Shown here in pieces: positions 57,049 to 64,000 of a stretch of DNA of 64,000 bases. Location: NCBI RefSeq assembly GCF_002797595.1, contig NZ_PGFE01000004.1:269957-333956 (forward strand), in the 5' to 3' direction. The position numbers and the translations under genes were made by a program. The notes below the pieces were generated by a model. That model was given only the letters and a program-made list of their open reading frames with translations, ran no database searches and was not told the origin of the DNA. Source of the stretch: Sediminihabitans luteus (GTDB lineage Bacteria; Actinomycetota; Actinomycetes; Actinomycetales; Cellulomonadaceae). Numbering within the stretch: the stretch's first letter is position 1; each line of letters begins with the position of its first letter.

Positions 57049-58572
57049 ATGGCCACCACCAAGGCATCCGCGACGCCGCTGCTGCAGATGCGCGGCATCG
57101 TCAAGACGTTCCCCGGCGCACGCGCCCTCGACGGCGTCGACCTCGTCGTCCGCGCGGGAGAGGTGCACTGCCTCCTCGGCCAGAACGGGGCGGGCAAGTC
57201 CACCCTCATCAAGGTGCTCGCCGGAGCGCACCAGCCCGACGAGGGCGAGATCCTCGTCGACGGGGAGCCCGTGACCATCGCCCACCCGGTCGCCGCGCTC
57301 GAGCACGGCATCGCGACGATGTACCAGGAGCTCGACGTCGTCGACGGACTCTCGGTCGCCGAGAACGTCTTCCTCGGGCACGAGGTCACGAACGCCGGGT
57401 TCACCCGGCGCCGCGAGATCGCCCGGCGCACGCGCGCCCTGCTCGAGCGCCTCGGCCACGGCGAGATCCCGCCGCACCGCGAGGTCGGCCGGCTCTCGGC
57501 CGCGGGCAAGCAGATCGTCTCGATGGCTCGCGCCCTCTCGCGCGACGCCCGGGTCATCGTCATGGACGAGCCGTCCGCGGTGCTCGACTCGGGCGAGGTC
57601 GAGAACCTCTTCCGGGTCGTGCGCCAGCTCACCGCGTCCGGCGTCGCGATCGTGTACATCTCGCACCGCCTCGACGAGATCCGCCAGATCGGCGACCGCA
57701 TCACGGTGCTCAAGGACGGCGCCACGGTCGCGACCGACCTCGCCGTGGGCGACACGCCGACGCCCGCGCTCATCGAGCTCATGACCGGCCGCGCGGTCGA
57801 GAGCACATTCCCCGCCCGGCCCGGGGTGGCGGACGACGCACCCGTGCTCCTGTCCGTCCGTGACCTCGCCCTCGCGGGCGTCTTCTCCGACGTCTCGTTC
57901 GAGGTGCGCGCGGGCGAGATCGTCGGGCTCGCGGGCCTCGTCGGCGCCGGCCGGTCCGAGATCCTCGAGACGGTCTACGGGGCGCGCCGCGCGACGTCCG
58001 GCAGCGTGCAGGTCGAGGGACGACGCATCGCGCCCGGGTCGGTCCCCGCGGCGGTCCGGGCCGGCCTCGGCCTGTGCCCCGAGGAGCGCAAGTCCCAGGG
58101 CCTCGTGCTCGACGAACCCGTGTACCGCAACGTCACGCTCCCGTCCTTCGCCCGCTTCGCACGCGCCGGGATGCTCGACGAGGCCGCCGAGCGGGCGGCC
58201 GCCGACGAGCAGGAGGTCGCGCTCGACGTCCGCCCCGCAGGGACCGGGCGAGCGGCACGCACGCTCTCGGGCGGCAACCAGCAGAAGGTCCTGCTCGGAC
58301 GCTGGCTCGTCCAAGGATGCCGCGTGCTGCTGCTCGACGAGCCCACGCGGGGCGTCGACGTCGGGGCGCGGGCCGAGATCTACGCCCTGGTCCGGCGCCT
58401 CGCCGACGCGGGCGACGCCGTCGTCGTCGTGTCGTCCGAGATCGAGGAGGTGCTCGGGCTCGCCGACCGCGTGCTCGTCGTCTCCGACGGGCGGGTCGTG
58501 CACCAGGGGCCGGCCGACCAGATCGACGAGCACGGCGTGCTCGACCTCGTCATGGAAGGAAGTGTCGCGTGA
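57049..58572 (+). CDS. Sugar ABC transporter ATP-binding protein (CUT2, RbsA/MglA type)
   Basis: 507 residues, two fused ATPase domains. First: Walker A GQNGAGKST, degenerate signature GRLSAAGKQIVSMA, Walker B VIVMDEPSAVLD. Second: Walker A altered to GLVGAGRSE (the usual Lys is Arg), as normal for CUT2, with LSGGNQQKVLLGRW and LLLDEPTRGVDVG. It powers uptake of a monosaccharide-like ligand. ATG with AGGAG (57035-57039). The stop overlaps the permease start (GTGA). Confidence 0.95.
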   Translation: MATTKASATPLLQMRGIVKTFPGARALDGVDLVVRAGEVHCLLGQNGAGKSTLIKVLAGAHQPDEGEILVDGEPVTIAHPVAALEHGIATMYQELDVVDGLSVAENVFLGHEVTNAGFTRRREIARRTRALLERLGHGEIPPHREVGRLSAAGKQIVSMARALSRDARVIVMDEPSAVLDSGEVENLFRVVRQLTASGVAIVYISHRLDEIRQIGDRITVLKDGATVATDLAVGDTPTPALIELMTGRAVESTFPARPGVADDAPVLLSVRDLALAGVFSDVSFEVRAGEIVGLAGLVGAGRSEILETVYGARRATSGSVQVEGRRIAPGSVPAAVRAGLGLCPEERKSQGLVLDEPVYRNVTLPSFARFARAGMLDEAAERAAADEQEVALDVRPAGTGRAARTLSGGNQQKVLLGRWLVQGCRVLLLDEPTRGVDVGARAEIYALVRRLADAGDAVVVVSSEIEEVLGLADRVLVVSDGRVVHQGPADQIDEHGVLDLVMEGSVA

Positions 58573-59615
58573 GCCAGCAGAACCCGACCGCCGAGGCGGT
58601 CGCCGAGCCAGACCGGCCCCCGGGCCGCGGCGACGGCGCGACGCGCGCGCGGCGTCCGGCGCTCCTGTCCGGCGCCGTGGGGCGCAACCTCGGGCTGGTC
58701 CTCGCCCTCGCCGCGCTGTGCGTCGTGGGCGTCGTGACCGCGGGGGACCGGTTCGCGAGCTTCGACAACGTCATGACGATCCTGCGGCTCGCCGCCGTCG
58801 TCGGCGTGCTCAGCATCGGCATGACCTTCGTGATCACCGCGGGCGGCATCGACCTGTCGGTCGGCTCCGTCATGGGCCTCGCGACCGTCTGGGCCAGCAC
58901 GCTCGCGACCCAGACCATGGCCGAGGACTACCACTGGTCGATCGTGGTCCTCACGGCGCTCGCGGTCGGCACGGCCGCCGGCCTCGTCAACGGGGTGCTC
59001 ATCGCCTACGGGAACGTGGTCGCGTTCATGGCGACCCTCGCCATGATGGTCGCCGCCCGCGGGCTCGCGGAGATCATCTCGGGCCGCCAGACCCAGATCG
59101 TCAAGGTCGACGGGTTCCTCGACGCGTTCCGCGGGGACCTCCTGGGCATCCCGGTGCTCGTGTGGATGTTCTTCGTCGTCGCGGTGCTCGGCTGGATCCT
59201 GCTGAACCGGACGACGTTCGGCCGCCGCACGATCGCGGTGGGCGGCAACCCCGAGGCGTCGCGCCTCGCCGGGATCAAGGTCCGGCGCCACCTCATGTAC
59301 CTCTACGGCCTCGCCGGGCTCACGGCCGGCATCGCGGCGGTCATGATGCTCGCCCGCACGACCGCGGGCAGCTCGACCCACGGACAGCTCTACGAGCTCG
59401 ACGCGATCGCCGCGGTCGTCGTGGGGGGCACGCTGCTCGCCGGCGGACGCGGCACGATCGTCGGCACCGTCCTCGGGGTCCTGATCTTCATGACCCTGAC
59501 CAACGTCTTCACCCAGAACAACATGTCCATCTCGGCGCAGGCCGTGACCAAGGGCGTGATCATCGTCGTCGCCGTGCTCCTGCAGCAGCGGTTCGCGCGC
59601 CGGTCGTCCACCTGA
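58569..59615 (+). CDS. Sugar ABC transporter permease (CUT2, RbsC type)
   Basis: 348 residues with about eight to ten hydrophobic segments from residue ~40 on (LGLVLALAALCVVGVV onward). TFVITAGGIDLSVGSVMGL is the RbsC-family signature and AVGGNPEASRLAGI the cytoplasmic loop that contacts the ATPase. The first ~35 residues are a charged cytoplasmic tail. GTG start overlaps the ATPase stop. Followed by a C-rich tract and the binding-protein gene. Confidence 0.94.
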   Translation: MSQQNPTAEAVAEPDRPPGRGDGATRARRPALLSGAVGRNLGLVLALAALCVVGVVTAGDRFASFDNVMTILRLAAVVGVLSIGMTFVITAGGIDLSVGSVMGLATVWASTLATQTMAEDYHWSIVVLTALAVGTAAGLVNGVLIAYGNVVAFMATLAMMVAARGLAEIISGRQTQIVKVDGFLDAFRGDLLGIPVLVWMFFVVAVLGWILLNRTTFGRRTIAVGGNPEASRLAGIKVRRHLMYLYGLAGLTAGIAAVMMLARTTAGSSTHGQLYELDAIAAVVVGGTLLAGGRGTIVGTVLGVLIFMTLTNVFTQNNMSISAQAVTKGVIIVVAVLLQQRFARRSST

Positions 59616-59665
59616 CGCACCCACCACCCCCACCCCCCCCGCAGAAAGACGTCAAAGGAGATCTC

Positions 59666-60730
59666 ATGTCTGCACGCACCTCACGCCGCCTCGTGACGCT
59701 CACGGTCGCGGCCTCGGCCGCCGCGCTGCTCGTGGCCGGCTGCACCTCGAACACCGAGGACACCTCGGACGACTCCTCGGCCGACGCCCCGGCCGCCGCC
59801 GAGGGCGCCGGCAGCTCCGAGAACGACGAGACGGGAGAGACCGTCGTCATCGGCTTCTCCGCCCCGGCCGCCGACCACGGCTGGATGGGCGCGATCACCA
59901 AGGCCGCCGTGGCCGAGGCCGACCGGTTCGACGACGTCGAGCTCCGGCAGGCCGAGGCGACCAACGACGTCAGCCTCCAGATCAGCCAGATCGAGACGTT
60001 CATCAATGACGGGGTCGACGCGATCGTGCTCCTGCCGTTCGACGGCGCCGCCCTGACCGAGGTCGCGACCAAGGCCATGGAGGCCGGCATCCCCGTGATC
60101 AACGTCGACCGCGAGTTCTCGAGCCCGTTCGCGGCCCGCAGCACCGTGCTCGGCGACAACTACGGCATGGGCGTCAGCGCCGGGACGTACATCTGCGAGC
60201 AGCTCGGCGACACGCCGGACGCCGTCGTCGCCGAGATCGCCGGCATCGACTCCCTCCCGCTCACCCAGGACCGCAGCCAGGGCTTCGCCGACGCGCTCGG
60301 CGACTGCGGCCTCGACGTCGACAACCGCGTCGCCGCCGACTTCACCGTCCAGGGCGGCGAGCAGGCCACGTCCAACCTGCTCCAGTCGGCACCCCAGATC
60401 GACGCGATCTGGAACCACGACGACGACCAGGGCGTCGGCGTGCTCGCTGCGATCGAGAACGCCGGCCGCGACGAGTTCTTCATGGTCGGCGGTGCCGGCT
60501 CCAAGGACGTCATGGAGCACATCCAGTCCGGCGACTCCGTGCTCCAGGCCACCGTCATCTACCCCTCGACGCAGGCGGCCGACGCGATCGAGCTCGCGCG
60601 CCTCGTGGTGCAGAACAAGTCGATGGGCGACCTCGTCTCGGTCGGCGTGCCGCGCACCGTCCAGCTGTTCGCCCCGGTCGTGACCGCCGACAACGTCGAG
60701 CAGTACCTGCCGACCGCGTTCGAGTCCTGA
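59666..60730 (+). CDS. Sugar ABC transporter substrate-binding lipoprotein (CUT2)
   Basis: 354 residues. Lipobox LLVAGC after a hydrophobic signal, then an acidic Ser/Asp/Glu linker and the periplasmic-binding-protein type 1 fold: VVIGFSAPAADHGWMGA, GVDAIVLLPFDGAALTEVATKAMEAG and VINVDRE. The ligand is unknown; CUT2 systems import pentoses, hexoses, inositols or nucleosides. Strong AAGGAG (59655-59660). An 11-bp hairpin follows, which often stabilises the abundant binding-protein mRNA. Confidence 0.93.
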   Translation: MSARTSRRLVTLTVAASAAALLVAGCTSNTEDTSDDSSADAPAAAEGAGSSENDETGETVVIGFSAPAADHGWMGAITKAAVAEADRFDDVELRQAEATNDVSLQISQIETFINDGVDAIVLLPFDGAALTEVATKAMEAGIPVINVDREFSSPFAARSTVLGDNYGMGVSAGTYICEQLGDTPDAVVAEIAGIDSLPLTQDRSQGFADALGDCGLDVDNRVAADFTVQGGEQATSNLLQSAPQIDAIWNHDDDQGVGVLAAIENAGRDEFFMVGGAGSKDVMEHIQSGDSVLQATVIYPSTQAADAIELARLVVQNKSMGDLVSVGVPRTVQLFAPVVTADNVEQYLPTAFES

Positions 60731-60738
60731 CACGCCCG

Positions 60739-60774
60739 ACGCCGGAGGGCGCGACGTCACGCACCCTCCGGCGT
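60739..60774 (+). other. Hairpin between binding protein and dehydrogenase genes
   Basis: A perfect 11-bp stem (60739-60749 with 60764-60774) with a 14-base loop lies 8 bases after the binding-protein stop and 47 before the next gene. It is probably a partial terminator or 3' stabiliser, making transport proteins more abundant than the enzymes behind it. Confidence 0.65.
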
Positions 60775-60821
60775 CCGGCAGGTGGCCCCAGGCCACCGAC
60801 GACACAGGAAGGACGGTCCAC

Positions 60822-61994
60822 ATGGGCCAGCAGGAACCCGCGCGCCTCGGCGTCGCGATGGTCGGTCACTCGTTCATGGGCGCCGCGCACTCCCACGCGT
60901 GGCGCACGGCCCCCCGCTTCTTCGACCTGCCGCTCACCCCGGCGCGCGCCGTGCTCGTGGGACGCGACGCCGGACGCACGCGCGAGGCGGCGTCCCGCCT
61001 GGGCTGGGACGAGTCCTCGACCGACTGGCGCACGGCCCTCGAGCGCCCCGACGTCGACCTCGTCGACATCTGCACCCCGGGGGACTCGCACGCCGAGATC
61101 GCGCTCGCGGCGCTCGCGGCCGGCAAGCACGTGCTGTGCGAGAAGCCGCTCGCCAACTCCGTCGCCGAGGCCGAGGCCATGACGCTCGCGGCGGACGACG
61201 CCGCCCGGCGCGGCGTGCTCGCGATGGTCGGCTTCACCTACCGCCGGGTCCCGGCGGTCCAGCTCGCGCGGCAGCTCGTCGCCGAGGGCCGGGTCGGCGA
61301 GGTGCGGCACGTGCGCGTGCAGTACCTGCAGGACTGGCTCGTGGACCCCGAGGCCCCGCTCACCTGGCGCCTGGACCGCGGGCGCGCCGGGTCGGGGGCG
61401 CTCGGCGACATCGCCGCGCACGCCGTCGACCTCGCGCAGTTCGTGACCGGCGAGCTCGTGACGGGCGTCTCGGGCGTGCTCGAGACCTTCGTGCGCGAGC
61501 GTCCTGTCGCGACCGGCGGGGCCGGGCTCACGGGCGTGGCGGGCGAGGGCAGGGGACCGGTCACGGTCGACGACGCCGCGGCGTTCGTCGCCCGGCTCTC
61601 GGGCGGTGGTCTCGGGGTCTTCGAGGCGACGCGCTTCGCGCTCGGGCGCAAGAACGCGATCCGCCTCGAGGTCAACGGCTCGCGGGGCTCGCTCGCGTTC
61701 GACTTCGAGGACATGAACGTCCTGCACTTCTACGACGGCACGGACCCGGTGGCGATCGCCGGGTTCCGGCGGATCGTGGTCACCGAGGCCGAGCACGCCT
61801 TCGTCGCGGCCTGGTGGCCCCCGGGCCACGGGCTCGGCTACGAGCACGCCTTCACGCACCAGGTCGTCGACCTCGTCGGGTCGATCGCCGCGGGCGAGCA
61901 GCCACGACCGTCGTTCCGCGACGGTCTGGTGGTCCAGCGGGTGCTCGACGCGGTCGAGCGCAGCGCCGAGAAGGGCGCCTGGCTCGACGTCTGA
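60822..61994 (+). CDS. Gfo/Idh/MocA-family NAD(P)-dependent sugar dehydrogenase
   Basis: 390 residues. N-terminal Rossmann fold (GVAMVGHSFMGAAHSHAW), DICTPGDSHAEIALAALAAGKHVLCEKPLAN with the catalytic-loop EKP near residue 107, and the C-terminal substrate domain with GDIAAHAVDLAQFVTG holding the usual Asp/His pair. Such enzymes oxidise hydroxyls of sugars, inositols or glycosides; the nearby ThuA-like gene makes 3-keto-sugar formation plausible. ATG, preceded by AGGAAGG (60806-60813). Confidence 0.9.
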   Translation: MGQQEPARLGVAMVGHSFMGAAHSHAWRTAPRFFDLPLTPARAVLVGRDAGRTREAASRLGWDESSTDWRTALERPDVDLVDICTPGDSHAEIALAALAAGKHVLCEKPLANSVAEAEAMTLAADDAARRGVLAMVGFTYRRVPAVQLARQLVAEGRVGEVRHVRVQYLQDWLVDPEAPLTWRLDRGRAGSGALGDIAAHAVDLAQFVTGELVTGVSGVLETFVRERPVATGGAGLTGVAGEGRGPVTVDDAAAFVARLSGGGLGVFEATRFALGRKNAIRLEVNGSRGSLAFDFEDMNVLHFYDGTDPVAIAGFRRIVVTEAEHAFVAAWWPPGHGLGYEHAFTHQVVDLVGSIAAGEQPRPSFRDGLVVQRVLDAVERSAEKGAWLDV

Positions 61995-62030
61995 ACTCCA
62001 CCACGACGCAACCCCCGGGAAGGGAACGAC

Positions 62031-63035
62031 ATGACACGCACGATCTCGCTGTTCACGGGCCAGTGGGCCGATCTGCCGCTCGAGGAGGTCGCGGCGCTCG
62101 CGGCCGGGTGGGGCTTCGACGGCCTCGAGCTTGCGTGCTGGGGCGACCACCTGGACGTCTCCCGCTGGGACGACGCGGAGTACGTCCAGGGCCGCAAGGA
62201 CCTCATGGCCAGGCACGGACTGGAGATCGTGGCGATCTCCAACCACCTGACGGGGCAGGCGGTGTGCGACGACCCGATCGACCGCCGCCACCAGGAGATC
62301 CTGGCACCCGCGGTCTGGGGCGACGGCGACCCGGAGGGCGTGCGGCGGCGCGCGGCCGAGGCGATCAAGGACACGGCGCGCATGGCCGCGAAGCTCGGCG
62401 TCCGCACCGTCGTCGGGTTCACGGGCTCGTCGATCTGGAAGACCGTCGCGATGTTCCCGCCGGTGCCGCAGGACATGGTCGACGCCGGCTACCAGGACTT
62501 CGCCGACCGGTGGAACCCGATCCTCGACGTCTTCGAGGAGGTCGGCGTCCGGTTCGCGCTCGAGGTGCACCCGAGCGAGATCGCGTACGACTACTGGACG
62601 GCCCGACGCACCTTGGAGGCCATCGGCCACCGTCCGTCGTTCGGCCTCAACTGGGACCCGAGCCACATGGTCTGGCAGGACGTCGACCCGGTCGGGTTCC
62701 TCTGGGACTTCCAGGACCGCATCTTCCACGTGCACTGCAAGGACACCCGCAGGAGGCTCGACGGACGCAGCGGACGCCTCGGCTCGCACCTGGCCTGGGC
62801 GGATCCCCGCCGCGGCTGGGACTTCATCTCGACGGGCCGCGGTGACGTCCCGTGGCAGGACGCGTTCCGCATGCTCAACGCGATCGGCTACGACGGGCCC
62901 CTGTCCGTCGAGTGGGAGGACGCCGGCATGGACCGGCTCCAGGGTGCGCCCGAGGGACTCGCGTTCGTGCGTGCTCAGGCGTTCGACGCCCCGGGCGCGG
63001 CGTTCGACGCCGCGTTCTCGTCGGGCGCGGACTGA
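62031..63035 (+). CDS. Sugar phosphate isomerase/epimerase-like TIM-barrel protein (AP endonuclease 2 fold)
   Basis: 334 residues, xylose isomerase-like barrel: FDGLELACWGDHLD, FALEVHPSEIAYD, FGLNWDPSHMVWQ, HVHCKDTRRR and LSVEWEDAGMDR provide the Glu/Asp/His metal ligands. It is often annotated sugar phosphate isomerase/epimerase; relatives also perform eliminations on 3-keto-glycosides. Ribosome binding site GGGAAGGGAA (62018-62026). Its last 61 bases are covered antisense by the GNAT gene. Last gene of the sugar operon. Confidence 0.88.
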   Translation: MTRTISLFTGQWADLPLEEVAALAAGWGFDGLELACWGDHLDVSRWDDAEYVQGRKDLMARHGLEIVAISNHLTGQAVCDDPIDRRHQEILAPAVWGDGDPEGVRRRAAEAIKDTARMAAKLGVRTVVGFTGSSIWKTVAMFPPVPQDMVDAGYQDFADRWNPILDVFEEVGVRFALEVHPSEIAYDYWTARRTLEAIGHRPSFGLNWDPSHMVWQDVDPVGFLWDFQDRIFHVHCKDTRRRLDGRSGRLGSHLAWADPRRGWDFISTGRGDVPWQDAFRMLNAIGYDGPLSVEWEDAGMDRLQGAPEGLAFVRAQAFDAPGAAFDAAFSSGAD

Positions 63036-63616
63036 GCACCGGGGAGGTCGAGGTCGGCGACCATGACCACGTCCTCGTGGGCCTGCCCGCCCACGAGGTA
63101 CGTCCTCGGGCCCGCGAGGACGAACCCGTGCCGGCGGTAGAACGCCTGCGCACGAAGGTTCTGGCCGTTCGTGCCGAGCCACACCGACGACGTGCGGAAC
63201 CGGTCCGCGGCGGTGGCGAGCGACTCGTGCAGGAGCACGCGCGCGAGCCCGGATCCCTGCTCGTCGGGGTGGACGTAGATCTTGGAGAGCTCGACGGTGG
63301 TCCCGGCACCTACGAGCTGCGCGACGTCCGCGGACGCCGCCACGCCCCGCAGCACGAGCGTGTAGCCGAGGACCGCCGGCGACCCGGCCCGTGACGCGAC
63401 CAGCACGAGCGAGTCCGTGTCGTGGAGCCACGCGACGAAGCGTGACGGCGGGAGCTCGGTCGCGACATGGCGCGCGATGGCCTCCGGGTCCGTCCCGGGC
63501 GGGCACGCGAGCGGGAAGGTGAGAGCGGCGAGCGCAGCGAGCTCGTCGACGTCACCGTCGACCGCCGGGCGGACGACGACCTGGGCAGGGTCGGAAGGGC
63601 GGGGAACGGGGGGCAT
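62975..63616 (-). CDS. GNAT-family N-acetyltransferase
   Basis: 213 residues. Acetyl-CoA loop EQGSGLARVLLHESL preceded by VELSKIYVHPD and followed by LGTNGQNLRAQAFYRRHGF, the classic motif A/B pattern. Substrate unknown. The ATG at 63616 is chosen because TATCGT on the minus strand (63623-63628) ends 6 bases before it; the GGAGG touches the ATG and is too close to act as a ribosome binding site. The C-terminal ~20 residues overlap the convergent isomerase gene. Confidence 0.85.
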   Translation of the reverse strand: MPPVPRPSDPAQVVVRPAVDGDVDELAALAALTFPLACPPGTDPEAIARHVATELPPSRFVAWLHDTDSLVLVASRAGSPAVLGYTLVLRGVAASADVAQLVGAGTTVELSKIYVHPDEQGSGLARVLLHESLATAADRFRTSSVWLGTNGQNLRAQAFYRRHGFVLAGPRTYLVGGQAHEDVVMVADLDLPGAQSAPDENAASNAAPGASNA

Positions 63617-63628
63617 CCTCCGACGATA

Positions 63629-64000
63629 GGACGCGCGGCGGGCCGCGGCGAGGGAGTCGGTGCGGGACGTGTGCGCGGTCACGTCGGGGGGATTTGGTGT
63701 CGTGGGCTGGCGGCATGTAATGTTCTGGATGTCAGCCCGACAGGGAGGCACGGACACCGCGAAGGACTTCGGTTCGGATACGGGTGGCCGGTCCCGTGGG
63801 TGTGACCACCCCCTCATGGTTCTTCTTCTGCTGGGATTTCTGCGCTTTGGTGCGGGTTCTGGTGGGTTGAGCTGGGCCCGGTTGGGTTGTGATCCTTCTG
63901 GGGTCGTGAGGGTGGGGCTGGACTTGGGTGACTGGGTCTGGTAAGTTGGAGAAGTTGCCCCGGGTTCGGGTCGCTGAGGTTCGGCGGTTCGGGACGGTGC
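63629..64000 (+). promoter_or_regulatory. G/T-rich non-coding stretch ending in a probable strong promoter (rRNA operon leader?)
   Basis: No gene is supported from 63629 to the end. From about 63690 the plus strand becomes unusually T- and G-rich (GGTTGGGTTGTGATCC-like runs). CTGGAC (63918-63923) and TAAGTT (63942-63947) are spaced 18 bases, followed by GGAGAAGTTGCCCCGGG, a sequence type I associate with leaders upstream of actinobacterial 16S rRNA genes. The rRNA gene itself would lie beyond the window, so this is a guess from composition and style. Confidence 0.4.

Noticed and set aside
60555..63506. Very long minus-strand frame opposite the sugar operon
   Set aside because: Arg/Glu/Val-rich shadow of three well-supported genes on the plus strand.

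Overview
The window looks like a chromosomal stretch of a very GC-rich actinobacterium, most likely Cellulomonas or a close relative (Micrococcales). The reasons are codon use with G or C at nearly every third position, actinobacteria-specific genes (nucS, a DUF2550 gene, the GlgE maltosyltransferase pathway), class Ib ribonucleotide reductase, a cellulolytic-type LacI/CelR operator in front of a GH1 beta-glucosidase, and a fermentative adhE under a Rex operator. This assignment is inference; no rRNA gene lies inside the window. I see no prophage, CRISPR array, tRNA or classical insertion sequence.

Layout. 1-4562: end of the ATP synthase operon (atpA fragment, atpG, atpD, a very short atpC), then a DUF2550 gene and nucS. 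4616-7668: nagA and a GH1 beta-glucosidase. 7976-12170: NrdR-controlled nrdHIEF. 12229-21830: housekeeping and envelope genes (phosphoribosyltransferase, FKBP lipoprotein, zinc-ribbon-like protein, two alpha/beta hydrolases, a DivIVA-like coiled-coil protein, a membrane protein/lipoprotein pair, a CnoX-like thioredoxin-TPR protein). 21872-40401: alpha-glucan metabolism (glgB; glgE-treS-mak operon; glgP; glgX), interrupted by a GH2 beta-mannosidase, a FAD dehydrogenase and a 1.2-kb unit bounded by inverted repeats that carries a wHTH/PD-(D/E)XK-like protein. 40500-54994: etfB-etfA, cysteine desulfurase-mnmA, a MetE-like protein and ligA, a block also found in mycobacteria, here interrupted by a prolyl oligopeptidase and a Rex-box adhE. 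55011-63035: a sugar locus with ROK regulator, ThuA-like protein, CUT2 ABC importer, Gfo/Idh/MocA dehydrogenase and TIM-barrel isomerase/epimerase. 62975-63616: a GNAT acetyltransferase. The last ~380 bases hold no gene and end in a probable strong promoter, perhaps of an rRNA operon.

How the parts work together. TreS, Mak, GlgE and GlgB form the trehalose-to-alpha-glucan route; GlgP and GlgX degrade alpha-glucan. NagA, GH1 and GH2 enzymes supply sugars from N-acetylglucosamine phosphate, cello-oligosaccharides and manno-oligosaccharides. AdhE with its Rex box is a NADH-driven fermentation valve. The 55-63 kb locus contains no glycoside hydrolase but has the dehydrogenase/isomerase/ThuA set known from oxidative (3-keto) sugar catabolism.

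Two patterns cut across the window. At least sixteen genes have a -10-like hexamer 6-8 bases before the start codon, as expected for leaderless mRNAs. One gene (35231-36241) is bracketed by two near-identical 67-base hairpins built from an 11-base half-site, with matching outer ends; this is the best candidate for an undescribed mobile or self-regulating system.
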